Shown: positions 27,540 through 36,637, numbered from the stretch's first letter. The stretch: 64,000 bases of DNA from Vibrio sp. CAU 1672 (GCF_029223195.1 NZ_JARHUF010000005.1:62001-126000); one strand, 5' to 3'. Notes: generated by a model not told the origin, from the letters alone. Numbers and translations: made by a program.

Positions 27540-29155
27540 TGATGGTCCTGGCCTGACTGGTTATTTCTGCGGCGCAGCATCACCACCCGGGTCAATGCGT
27601 GTAATATGACGGCTGCCAGGCTGCCCCAAATGGCAATCCAGCCGAAGTATTCGACATAAACATTGCTGTCCCGCCCAACCAAATAGAAGTCATCAAGCCC
27701 GTTAAGCCGGCTTTGTAGGCTATGACAAGATTCACAGGCCACCGACTGCGCTTTTGGGGCCACCATGTGTTTGATCGGCCAATAGCCATTGGTTTCAATA
27801 AAGTCATACTGGCCACTAAACTCGACCTCATTCAGCTTCGCCCCGGCGGTCAGTGCTTTTTGCCAGTCATACTCAGTCCAGAACGCCCCCGAACCAGGCC
27901 GGCCATACAACTTGATGGGTAAGATGCGGTTCAGTTGGGTGTCATACGGCTGTTTTCCGCGGTGGATTTTGAATGGCCAGATGCGCGCTTCGGGATCGTT
28001 GTAACTGCCGGTTGGCGGGTTGATATCAACCGGTGCGCTGGCAGGGTCAATCGTATCCCGCAGAGTCAGCTGTTTTAGCTCCCCTTTGTACCAGCGGTAT
28101 TGCGGTACAACATTTCTACCCCAGGTAAAGGTACCTTTTTTGCTCATGTAAGCATGGTTAACCACACCATCAAACTCTTTATCAACAGTGAACGGTTTCC
28201 CCTCTTTCATTTGTCCGGCGGTAGACCAGTCCCAGGACAGTTTAGTGAGGAACGGGCCGCGTGCCATTTCGGGGATATGGCATGAAGCACAGGCGACTTT
28301 CGCACTGTGGTTATCTATTACACGTTGCTGGTGAGGGGTTGCGCTATGGCAGGATTCACAAGACACATTATTGCCTTGCCGCTCGCTGCGGCCTTTACTC
28401 AGCTCATGGTCAATGAATGCTTTTCGATCGTAATAACGGCCGGAGATCTTATGATCATTAGTGGTATGGCAATCCTGACAACTGAAATCCAGCTTCTCCG
28501 GGCTCATATGCACATCCAGTTCAAAAGCTGGCTTGATCAGTGATAAATCAGTATCACCATGTTTGACCCCATTGCCACCACCACCAACCGCGTGACAGGC
28601 AAGGCAGTTCTCTCGTTGCGGGCTACCGATATGCTGAGCAACATACTGAAGGTCAATGGCTTTTTGAAGCCTGCCACCAACTTGGGTATCTTCATAATAC
28701 GGATGCCCGGAAGAGATCGCCGACTTTTTATAGCTGCCGGTTTGATCGTGGCAGACTAAACAGTCCACGTTTTCTTCCGCCTCGAAGTCGAAGTCTTCAT
28801 TACGCCAGCCATAACCTGTGTGACACTGAGTGCAGCTTTCATTGCCCCGGGCGGAAACACAGTAGTTATTAAACGCGTTTTTACCTTTGCCAACCTCGAT
28901 ACCATCAACCTTCTTCGCCCAGTTCCAGTGAAAAGTTTGATGTACCTGTTTGGATGATTCGGTGTGGCAACTGAGGCACGCCTCAGTCACATCCGGCGCA
29001 TAATCAAACTCCTGGTTTAAGATATCAAAAGTCGAGTGATCGGCAGTCCCGGCTATCGAAGACACCTCGCGCCTTGCTGGTTCGACTTTCCCATCACTTG
29101 ATGCGTGTGCTGGACTTACCAAAAGCACCAGCAGTAAAACCATCTGAAATTTCAT
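27536..29155 (-). CDS. Octaheme c-type cytochrome, tetrathionate reductase family
   Basis: A 539-residue periplasmic cytochrome starting at the ATG at 29155 (signal peptide MKFQMVLLLVLLVSPAHA; a longer frame adds 12 residues). Eight CxxCH haem motifs lie at C60, C108, C132, C184, C226, C266, C289 and C474. Number and spacing match Shewanella octaheme tetrathionate reductase (OTR), whose active-site haem has a lysine ligand and which also reduces nitrite and hydroxylamine in vitro. A C-terminal membrane helix (about 503-525) would anchor it. It is the first gene of a five-gene operon. The physiological substrate is not known; a sulfur or nitrogen oxyanion is likely. Confidence 0.9.
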   Translation of the reverse strand: MKFQMVLLLVLLVSPAHASSDGKVEPARREVSSIAGTADHSTFDILNQEFDYAPDVTEACLSCHTESSKQVHQTFHWNWAKKVDGIEVGKGKNAFNNYCVSARGNESCTQCHTGYGWRNEDFDFEAEENVDCLVCHDQTGSYKKSAISSGHPYYEDTQVGGRLQKAIDLQYVAQHIGSPQRENCLACHAVGGGGNGVKHGDTDLSLIKPAFELDVHMSPEKLDFSCQDCHTTNDHKISGRYYDRKAFIDHELSKGRSERQGNNVSCESCHSATPHQQRVIDNHSAKVACASCHIPEMARGPFLTKLSWDWSTAGQMKEGKPFTVDKEFDGVVNHAYMSKKGTFTWGRNVVPQYRWYKGELKQLTLRDTIDPASAPVDINPPTGSYNDPEARIWPFKIHRGKQPYDTQLNRILPIKLYGRPGSGAFWTEYDWQKALTAGAKLNEVEFSGQYDFIETNGYWPIKHMVAPKAQSVACESCHSLQSRLNGLDDFYLVGRDSNVYVEYFGWIAIWGSLAAVILHALTRVVMLRRRNNQSGQDHQ

Positions 29156-29236
29156 GTTTACCCGCCACCTGTAACAGCCAGCATGAAGCACTTACTTTCC
29201 CGTCATGCAACACAACCCGAGTCAATCACCGCCCAC

Positions 29237-29268
29237 TTACATTAGCATTCCATAATGTGCTAATGTAA
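29237..29268. promoter_or_regulatory. Perfect 11-bp inverted repeat upstream of octaheme operon
   Basis: TTACATTAGCA (29237-29247) and TGCTAATGTAA (29258-29268) are exact reverse complements separated by 10 bases, 82-113 bases upstream of the octaheme start codon. The lack of a T-run argues against a terminator. It looks like an operator for a dimeric regulator; it does not match FNR or CRP. Confidence 0.55.
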
Positions 29269-29689
29269 ATTGATGTAGTATGCCCCGGCGCTGGCGAGTC
29301 GGAGGAAAAGGCAATTACAACATGCAGTTCCAACCTTTATTTAGACTACGCTAAATAACCATACCCTTATATACATACTACTAATGTATTACAAAAATCC
29401 ACTTTATGTGTGCGGTTATAGAAGTATTTACTCAATCCTATAACCTGGCTCACAATATTTATTTTCACCCACGCGAAGACTTAATTGTCCTATATCAACG
29501 ACTTTAAATATCTCTTTTATAAACAGGGAGATGACTGCACAACAATCACCTCGTGCCACATAAAAATTCACAAAGTAAATCACCGATAATTTCGGCAACA
29601 ACTGCCTTCGATAGCCGCAAGCTGGATTCATCCGTCCTTCATAATTGGCAAATAAAGTGACCGACTGATGCAGCGAAAGTGACTTTATA
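29269..29689. other. Remaining divergent octaheme/lipase intergenic region
   Basis: About 420 bases beyond the inverted repeat. No convincing ORF; a 67-residue frame on the minus strand (29428-29631) has no ribosome binding site. It should contain the lipase promoter. Confidence 0.45.
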
Positions 29690-30478
29690 GTGAAACCTTT
29701 AAAACGATACCAGTATGAGCGTTATGCAGTACTGTGCAGCCTCGCCTACCCACGTGTTTTCAAACATACTCGCTATGGTTTTGACCCTAATGGGCAAAGA
29801 GTGATCAAGAATAAGTCCGGAAAAACCATGATAAGGGTCCTGTGGTGTAAAACGCGCACGGAAGTGGTGGTGGTGATTAAAGGCTCTCACAGCCTTGAGG
29901 ACTGGCTACTCAATTTTACTGTCTGGAAGCGCAGTTGCCGCCAGTTGGGCCTGAATTATCGCATCCATGCCGGGTTTTATCATTTGCTGTGTCAGGAAAG
30001 TGCTCCGGCGAGAAATGAAGACCGGCTCGGGCTGTCAGTAATTGAGCGGCTTGAAGAGGCAGTAGTGCCGTTAATACAGCAAGGCAAGCGCCTCACCATC
30101 ACCGGGCACTCCTCCGGCGGAGCCATCGGCTGTGTATTTGCTGACTATATGGAAAAACAGTACCCCAAAAGTATTAAACGTGTGGTCACCTTTGGTCAGC
30201 CTGCAATTGGAGGTTGGAACTTCAAACAGCGTTATCGTCTGGCCCACAAAACCTATCGCATTTGCTGCGATCTGGATGTGGTGACGTTTATGCCTCCCAT
30301 CCCCCTGCTTTACTGGCATGTCGGTAAAATGCTGTGGTTGTATAACGGACGGGTCTATGAAAACACGCCAACTTTCATTCACCTGGGCCGCTCTGTGCTT
30401 AGTTGGTTAATCCGCCCCTTTTCTTACCACCTGATGAGCAAATACATCCGTAATAAAGACTTCTTTGATGAACGCTAA
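29690..30478 (+). CDS. Class 3 lipase-family hydrolase
   Basis: A 262-residue alpha/beta hydrolase with the nucleophile elbow ITGHSSGGAIG (GxSxG) near residue 140 and a class 3 lipase-type layout; the following VVTFGQPAIG strand is typical. The start is a GTG at 29690, as there is no in-frame ATG nearby. There is no signal peptide, so it appears cytoplasmic or is exported another way. It probably hydrolyses lipid or other esters; substrate unknown. A bidirectional terminator follows. Confidence 0.85.
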   Translation: MKPLKRYQYERYAVLCSLAYPRVFKHTRYGFDPNGQRVIKNKSGKTMIRVLWCKTRTEVVVVIKGSHSLEDWLLNFTVWKRSCRQLGLNYRIHAGFYHLLCQESAPARNEDRLGLSVIERLEEAVVPLIQQGKRLTITGHSSGGAIGCVFADYMEKQYPKSIKRVVTFGQPAIGGWNFKQRYRLAHKTYRICCDLDVVTFMPPIPLLYWHVGKMLWLYNGRVYENTPTFIHLGRSVLSWLIRPFSYHLMSKYIRNKDFFDER

Positions 30479-30484
30479 ACATAA

Positions 30485-30509
30485 AAAAGGCTGGAGTATC
30501 CAGCCTTTT
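30485..30509. terminator. Bidirectional terminator between lipase and PspB-like genes
   Basis: An 11-bp perfect stem AAAAGGCTGGA / TCCAGCCTTTT with a 3-base loop, lying between convergent genes. Confidence 0.88.
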
Positions 30510-30513
30510 AACG

Positions 30514-30768
30514 TTATAGCGACGCGATCTCATTTTCAAGTTGATATTTGCGGTCAGTGACGATCCGCTCAAGCACTTCAACGCGGGTTTTTAACGCCTC
30601 GATTTGTTGCTGCAACTGCTCGCGTTCTTGTTCGCCTAATGTATTACGCTCAGATAATTCCAGCGTTCGAACGTCTTTACGGTGCTGAAGGACCATTTTA
30701 ACAATCCCGCGACCGAAAATCGCACTAAATACAATGGCAACAATCATGACATTGAAAATCGATTCCAT
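30514..30768 (-). CDS. PspB-like small membrane protein
   Basis: An 84-residue protein: one N-terminal membrane helix (FNVMIVAIVFSAIFGRGI) then a basic stretch and a long coiled coil (LQQQIEALKTRVEVLERIV). This layout, and the ALKTRVEVLERI motif, resemble phage shock protein B, which relays envelope stress to PspA/PspF. No pspA, pspC or pspF lies nearby, so the role is open. It could be an unrelated membrane-anchored coiled coil. Confidence 0.6.
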   Translation of the reverse strand: MESIFNVMIVAIVFSAIFGRGIVKMVLQHRKDVRTLELSERNTLGEQEREQLQQQIEALKTRVEVLERIVTDRKYQLENEIASL

Positions 30769-30899
30769 GCCTATTTTCCCTTTTAATCATGCCCGTTGAT
30801 AACTTACGCATTGATCAGGAAAATATCAAACAAGACACTGATTAATTTTAAATATCTCGCGAAATTTCGTGAGCACTTGTTTCAATCACACCTCAATAT

Positions 30900-32426
30900 T
30901 TACTGATTCACACTAACCCAAACCGAAACTGAACCGCCGTTAACCGGGAATTCAGCCCAGCCATCACCATTGGTCCACACGTCTTCAGTACGGTTGCCAA
31001 GCTGGTCAACATAACGGGTGTTGGCGTGGCCAGTGTACATCCATTTCGTACCACCGGCAGCATCAGTCATGATCACCGCCATTGAGTTTGGATGTTCAGC
31101 ATCACCTTCGCGGGTCCAGCCAATGATATCCCAGTGATCCAGGTAAGAGTGCTGGGTGCCGTACGCATAGTCTTTACGCAGTGACACCAGTTTCTCGATG
31201 TGTGGGATCTTGACCATATTGATGTCGTGGCCTTTATCCGAGTATTGCGCCCCATAGTAATCAGCATAAAACACCGATGGGTAACCCTCTTCACGCAGCA
31301 GGATAAATGCATAAGCCAGTGGCTTAAACCACCAGTTAACGGTGGACTCCAGCGATTGCAAAGGTTGGGTATCATGGTTTTCCACCAATGTTACCGCTTT
31401 CGTCGGGTTATCTTTCATCAGGGTGCCATCCATGATCTGGCGCATATCGTAATTGCCGTTGCCAAAGGAGGCGTTATAGAAGTTCATGTGCAAAGGCGCA
31501 TCGAATAACGACATGCTACCGGATGTTTTGGTGATAAAGTTGTGCAACTGGTTAATGTCATAGTTCCAGTATTCACCGACGGTAAACAGCTCCTTACCGG
31601 TTTTCCAGCGCAGATGGTCAATCCACTCCTGCAGGTACTGGTATTTGATGTGCTTGACCGCGTCCATACGGAACCCGTCGACACCCGTCATGTTCAGGTA
31701 CCATTCACCCCAGTCTTTCAGCTCTTGCTTCACTTCCGGGTGATCCATATCCAGATCGGCGTACATCAGGTAATCATAGTTGCCCTTTTCGGAACTCACG
31801 TCCCAGTCCCAGGCTTTACCTTCACCTTTAAACTTAAAGATGGCTTTTTCACCATCAGAATCATCGTAATCGACGCCATCAAAGTGATACCAGGTCCACT
31901 TGAATGAAGAATATTTATTAGCACGCCCTGGGAAGGTGAAATCTACCCAGGCTTGAATCCATTTATCACCCAGCTCGATGTTACGGTTATCCCAGTCCAC
32001 TTTTTTGGTATCAACCCAGAGCTTACCGTCGGCACCACCGCGGTGGTTAAACACCACATCGCCATAGACCTGAATGTTGTTGGCATGTGCGGCCTGGATG
32101 GCACTAAGGTACTGGTCTTTGGTACCGTATTTGGTTCTTACCGAGCCTTTTTGATCAAACTCCCCCAAGTCATACATATCGTATACGCCGTAACCGACAT
32201 CATTGCTGCCGCCATCGCCTTTATAGGCAGGTGGCAGCCACAACGCGGTAATACCATTTGTCGCCAGCGATTCAGCGTTATTTTCCACTTGTGTCCATAA
32301 TGTTCCGTCATTTGGCACATACCAATGGAAATACTGCATCATGGTACCATTCTGGTACGCATAAACCGGCGCAGACAACAGCAAGGATAAGGGTAAAATT
32401 GCACGTTTAAATGTTATAGCTTTCAT
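30900..32426 (-). CDS. Secreted alpha-amylase (GH13)
   Basis: A 508-residue exported glycosidase with a signal peptide (MKAITFKRAILPLSLLLSAP then VYA). The (beta/alpha)8 barrel carries the four GH13 regions: DVVFNHRGG (122-131), GFRMDAVKH with nucleophile Asp255, VGEYW with acid/base Glu285, and ENHDTQ with Asp352. The layout resembles bacterial liquefying amylases (subfamily 5), and a C-terminal beta domain ends VWVSVNQ. It cleaves internal alpha-1,4 bonds in starch or glycogen outside the cell. It is monocistronic. I saw no clear MalT or CRP site in the 800-base upstream region. Confidence 0.94.
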   Translation of the reverse strand: MKAITFKRAILPLSLLLSAPVYAYQNGTMMQYFHWYVPNDGTLWTQVENNAESLATNGITALWLPPAYKGDGGSNDVGYGVYDMYDLGEFDQKGSVRTKYGTKDQYLSAIQAAHANNIQVYGDVVFNHRGGADGKLWVDTKKVDWDNRNIELGDKWIQAWVDFTFPGRANKYSSFKWTWYHFDGVDYDDSDGEKAIFKFKGEGKAWDWDVSSEKGNYDYLMYADLDMDHPEVKQELKDWGEWYLNMTGVDGFRMDAVKHIKYQYLQEWIDHLRWKTGKELFTVGEYWNYDINQLHNFITKTSGSMSLFDAPLHMNFYNASFGNGNYDMRQIMDGTLMKDNPTKAVTLVENHDTQPLQSLESTVNWWFKPLAYAFILLREEGYPSVFYADYYGAQYSDKGHDINMVKIPHIEKLVSLRKDYAYGTQHSYLDHWDIIGWTREGDAEHPNSMAVIMTDAAGGTKWMYTGHANTRYVDQLGNRTEDVWTNGDGWAEFPVNGGSVSVWVSVNQ

Positions 32427-33230
32427 TATTTCTTTTCTCTCACGTTATGAAGAAAATTCGCACCTGCCAGCTAAGGCGGGTCCCGAATTAAGCGTAAGTA
32501 ATCCCAATTTCAACCCAGTATTTGTGACACTGGTAGCGTGAATCACTCACCAAATAACGCTATCACCAAGCTACGCCTACAATTATTGACACATTTAACA
32601 TTTATAAAATGAATGAATCAACCCGCACCAATAATGGAAGAGAGATCAAATTTTGTACAGACAGTTAAAAGTCAACCCCGGCCAATAATAGTAAATCTAA
32701 AATCCGTCTAACTCGATAAATGAAGCCACGACAACCTGAAGCAAAGGAACGCTAAGCCTTTATTTTATTGAAGATAATTTATCTCACCACCTCGCATATT
32801 ATGGCCAGAGAGGATAGCCATTTGCTGATGTCACATGGCGTCAGTAAGGGCGAATAAAAGGCAAAAACAGTAAACGGTGACATTTGTTAAATCTGAGTAT
32901 ATGTGTAAACAAATGTGATGCATTTCTTAAAATAAACGAATAATGAAAATGTCTCCCGGAGGCAAATCAATGCTCAAAGATAAGCAATTCTCCGCATAGC
33001 ATCAGCGATATCTACGGTTTTGTAATTACGGTTTTGTAATATAGCTTGAAGACTTAAAACTAAATATAGTCTGACCCTATGTTGTACTCTCAATAATAAA
33101 CAAGGATTGGTATCGTTCTCTACATCGCTAATTGCCTTTCGCCCCCTGATAACGAGACTCAAGTCATAGAGCTAAGCCATGAATTGCTCTATGCTTTGTC
33201 GTTTAAATTATAATAGGTGAGACGGCAGGC
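32427..33230. other. Divergent amylase / diguanylate cyclase intergenic region
   Basis: 804 bases without a credible gene. A 62-residue minus frame (32974-33162) has no supporting signal. A half CRP-like sequence (AAATGTGATGCATTTC) lies near 32911. A perfect 14-bp tandem duplication is at 33013-33040. Confidence 0.5.
33013..33040. repeat. Two tandem copies of a 14-bp unit
   Basis: TACGGTTTTGTAAT is repeated exactly, head to tail (33013-33026, 33027-33040), about 190 bases before the cyclase start. It may be a recent slippage duplication or paired binding sites. Confidence 0.8.
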
Positions 33231-36131
33231 ATGGGCGGAAATTCATGGACAGACAATATAAAGATCGGATTACTGATTTTAGGAGTCTGTTTCGGCATCA
33301 TTTCCCAAGCACATGCTTCCAGCCTGAATGACTATTTCTATGAAACCTGGACAAGCCGGGACGGTTTACCACACAACAGCATCAATGCGATAACCCAGAC
33401 ACAGGACGGTTACTTATGGTTTGCGACCTGGGAAGGCATTGCCCGGTTTAATGGACATGAATTTAAACACTTTACCCGTGGCCCTGACAGTGGCTTGATT
33501 GATTCCGGCGTTCGCGCCTTATACGCCGACAAGCAAGGGGGGTTATTGGCCGGCGGCGTCCGTGGCGGGTTAACCTACCACCAGCACTATACCTGGCAAC
33601 CGTTACCGCCGATCAAAAACTTAGTAAACGCCGTATTACGCCAGCCAGATGGAGGAATTTGGATTGGCTTAGAGGGAGAAGGACTCTTCTTTCGGGAGCA
33701 GAGTAATGCTTCAGATCAAACTATTTTACCCGAACTGAGTGTTTACCAGATATCCCGCCGAGGTAACGGAACAATACTTGCGGCTACCAGCAAAGGATTG
33801 TACTCCATCTCACCTGAAGGCATCGTAAACCTCAGCCTGTCTTACGGACTCAAAGGCAGTCCGGTTTACGATGCCTTGGAAGACGCCAACGGGCGGATTG
33901 TGTTTGGGGGCAAAAATGGTGCCTGGTTCTATCAAAATGGCAAACTTACCCCTGTACACCCGAGTTTAAGCGGCCTTTTTGTCACCAGAATTTTGGCCGA
34001 TGACCAAGGGCATTATTGGTTTGGTACCATCAACAAAGGGGTTTACCGTTTAGCCGGTAACGAGCTAACCATTTTTGATGAGCATGCCGGGTTGTCCCAC
34101 AATCGCGTATTATCGATGTATCAAGATCGTGAACACAGTATCTGGATAGGCACCAATGGTGGCCTGACTCGCCTGCATCAGGCTCCTTTCACGATATGGG
34201 ATAAAAAACGCGGGCTGACAGGAGACTATATCCGTACCGTTCTGGCATTAGCTTCCGGCGATATTGTGGTGGGTTCAAGCCGCGGCCTCAGCGTCATTCA
34301 TCAACAACAGATTCGTAACTACCAGCCTCAAACATCAAACCTTACCAACTCTGCACCATTGTCCGTTCTTAGCCTGGCCCCTCGCGCGGGTGGCGGTGTA
34401 TGGGTCGGCACCTATAATCAAGGGCTGTTTCGCTTCGATCACCAGACTCTTCAGCCTGTGCCTCTCAACGACCTGCCCTCCAATGAAATCCGTGCATTAA
34501 TGGAAGACAAGCAAGGCCGGTTGTGGGTGGGAACCACAGCAGGGCTAGTAAGGTATTCTGATGACGGGGAGCATCGCCTGTTTACCACTAAGGATGGTCT
34601 TCCAGACAACTATGTCATGGCCTTAACCGAGGATAAGCTCGGCCATGTCTGGGTCGGCACCGGTGTGGGCGTCGCCATGATTGAACAAGATCGGGTCCGT
34701 AGCCTAGATCTGCAAACTATGGACGAGGCCGAATACATTTTTGGCTTTTACGCTCAGGATCAGTATATGTGGATGACTACGGATCGGGGGCTGGTCCGCT
34801 ATCGATTCTCCGACGGAAAGCTGAGCCTGGTCGGCCGAAATAGTGGCCTGCCAATTGATAAGCTATTCCAGATTGTGCCAGATTCAAACGGCTATTTCTG
34901 GTTAACCTCAAATCGCGGAATATGGCGTATTGCGATGGATCAGGCCCATGCTATCGCGGATGGTAAAGAAAGCCGTTTACGCTTCGAGCATTATAACGAA
35001 CGGGATGGCATGCGCACGGCCCAGGCAAATGGAGGCTCAAGCCCTGCGGCAACCGTAGATGCCTCTGGAACCTTGTGGTTTGCCACGGCTAAAGGTGTCG
35101 CCTCAACAAACCCTCAGCACTATTCAGGCATAGAGGTGCCTAGTTTTCCTACTGTGATAGAAAAAGTGCGGGTGGATCAGACATGGCTTGACCCCAATGA
35201 AAAACAACCTCTGGAACTACCGGCGGGAACCCAACAAGTGTCATTCGATTATGTCGGCCTGGGCTATTTGTCTACTCAGCACATTCGTTACCGGACCAAA
35301 CTGGAAGGGTTGGAATCTGAATGGACCCAAAGGGAAACACAAGGTACCGCAGACTATACCAACTTGTCCCCGGGGGAGTACCGCTTTGTCGTCAAAGCGT
35401 ATTATCTCCATCACCCGACTCATGTTAACCAGACAAGCATTTCATTTCGCATTTTGCCCCATTGGTGGCAGAGAAAAAGTGTCCAGTTTATTTTTACTTT
35501 ATTGCTGTTTGCGTCTATTGGCCTCTCGGTCTGGTGGCGGTTGCACTTGCTAAAACTCTCTGAACAGAGGCTGAAACGAGAGGTGATGCAAAAGACGCAG
35601 GCTCTGCAAAAACAAGCTGCTGCGTTCGAGCAGCAGGCAAGAGAAGATCAGTTAACCGGGCTAAAAAATCGCCGCGCGTTTGATGAATGGATAGACAAAA
35701 ACCTGTCCTGCTCGCAGCCAGCTAAAGCCTTATCGGTTGCGCTTATGGACATCGACTATTTTAAGAAAATTAATGACAACCATACTCACTTGATTGGCGA
35801 TCAAGTCTTACAACAGGTTGCCAGTGATATCAGACAAACCTGCCCGGACGATTGTTTCGTTGCCCGGTGGGGCGGAGAAGAATTTGTATTAGGCTTTGTT
35901 GGTTGGCAACCCAACGACGTGCATTCAATCTGCGAAGCAATCCGCTTAGCGGTTAACAGCCGCAATTATGCCCATGTAGCCGATCAATTATCGGTTTCAA
36001 TCAGTACCGGCATCGTCAACGCGGATAGCAATCACGACTTTGAACAACTACTGCGCTGTGCCGATAAAGCCCTGCTGCAGGTTAAGGCATCCGGACGTAA
36101 CGGTATTTGTGTCTACGACTCTGCCACTTAA
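33231..36131 (+). CDS. Membrane diguanylate cyclase with two-component-type propeller sensor
   Basis: A 966-residue protein. It has an N-terminal signal sequence (to about 30), about a dozen propeller repeats of the Reg_prop type (e.g. DGYLWFATWEGIARF, GRLWVGTTAGLVRY) forming a periplasmic seven-bladed pair, a Y_Y_Y sandwich near 665-745, a membrane helix near 765, a coiled coil and a C-terminal GGDEF domain with intact RWGGEEF. It should make cyclic di-GMP in response to a periplasmic or surface ligand. The residues before GGEEF do not show a clear RxxD inhibitory site. It stands alone. The layout is like the hybrid sensors that detect polysaccharides in Bacteroides, but with a cyclase output. 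Confidence 0.92.
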   Translation: MGGNSWTDNIKIGLLILGVCFGIISQAHASSLNDYFYETWTSRDGLPHNSINAITQTQDGYLWFATWEGIARFNGHEFKHFTRGPDSGLIDSGVRALYADKQGGLLAGGVRGGLTYHQHYTWQPLPPIKNLVNAVLRQPDGGIWIGLEGEGLFFREQSNASDQTILPELSVYQISRRGNGTILAATSKGLYSISPEGIVNLSLSYGLKGSPVYDALEDANGRIVFGGKNGAWFYQNGKLTPVHPSLSGLFVTRILADDQGHYWFGTINKGVYRLAGNELTIFDEHAGLSHNRVLSMYQDREHSIWIGTNGGLTRLHQAPFTIWDKKRGLTGDYIRTVLALASGDIVVGSSRGLSVIHQQQIRNYQPQTSNLTNSAPLSVLSLAPRAGGGVWVGTYNQGLFRFDHQTLQPVPLNDLPSNEIRALMEDKQGRLWVGTTAGLVRYSDDGEHRLFTTKDGLPDNYVMALTEDKLGHVWVGTGVGVAMIEQDRVRSLDLQTMDEAEYIFGFYAQDQYMWMTTDRGLVRYRFSDGKLSLVGRNSGLPIDKLFQIVPDSNGYFWLTSNRGIWRIAMDQAHAIADGKESRLRFEHYNERDGMRTAQANGGSSPAATVDASGTLWFATAKGVASTNPQHYSGIEVPSFPTVIEKVRVDQTWLDPNEKQPLELPAGTQQVSFDYVGLGYLSTQHIRYRTKLEGLESEWTQRETQGTADYTNLSPGEYRFVVKAYYLHHPTHVNQTSISFRILPHWWQRKSVQFIFTLLLFASIGLSVWWRLHLLKLSEQRLKREVMQKTQALQKQAAAFEQQAREDQLTGLKNRRAFDEWIDKNLSCSQPAKALSVALMDIDYFKKINDNHTHLIGDQVLQQVASDIRQTCPDDCFVARWGGEEFVLGFVGWQPNDVHSICEAIRLAVNSRNYAHVADQLSVSISTGIVNADSNHDFEQLLRCADKALLQVKASGRNGICVYDSAT

Positions 36132-36637
36132 GGGGATTCTTAAGCACTAACTGGTTAACACAATGTCAATGCACGCACGGGACCGAAGACTCTATCAGAA
36201 GAGTTTTACGCGTATTTGGCGTACCAAAAAATCAGTCAGTGACTGGCTTAATCAAAATGGAGGCGTGTCCCGGAGTCGAACCGAGGTCCACGGATTTGAA
36301 ATCCGCTTCATAGCTACTCTGCCAACGCGCATTCAAACAAAAACATAAAAATAGAACCAATCCAGTTACTTCTCATCCGGATAAATTCATGTGGTTACCA
36401 TCAGATCTCAAGTATCGATGGTATATACCGGAGAATGGCCAGGTCACAATTCATAACCTCTGACCATAAAGAAACAAAATAAACTACGTATCGAGAGTGC
36501 CACAAATGGCATATTGTTACACCAAACGTAATCGAGTTCTCATTTTCTTATGAAACCTCTTTCAAAACCATCACTGCTACTTATAATTCCCGCCCGTGCT
36601 ATTGACGTTAATAGCATGATTTATAAGGAATAAAAAA
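36132..36637. other. Intergenic region containing a decayed tRNA
   Basis: Apart from the tRNA-like sequence at 36258-36331, I see no gene. The outer-membrane protein promoter must lie near its right end. Confidence 0.5.
36258..36331 (-). pseudogene. Degenerate tRNA-Cys copy with UCA anticodon
   Basis: These 74 bases are a near-copy of the intact tRNA-Cys genes at 38442 and 44487, but the anticodon reads TCA (UGA-reading) instead of GCA. The acceptor stem has two mispairs (1-72 T/C and 5-68 C/A), the D stem a G/A mispair at 10-25, and invariant G18 is A. CCA is encoded. It is too short for selenocysteine tRNA. Probably a decayed duplicate; an active opal suppressor is possible but unlikely. 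Confidence 0.75.

Noticed and set aside
29428..29631. 67-residue minus-strand frame upstream of the lipase gene
   Set aside because: No ribosome binding site or family resemblance; the composition is that of AT-rich intergenic DNA.
32974..33162. 62-residue minus-strand frame between the amylase and the cyclase gene
   Set aside because: It spans the 14-bp tandem duplication, has no ribosome binding site and no recognisable composition.
36258..36331. Selenocysteine tRNA
   Set aside because: The UCA anticodon suggests it, but the molecule is 74 nt with no long variable arm or 13-bp acceptor domain, and its sequence is that of tRNA-Cys.
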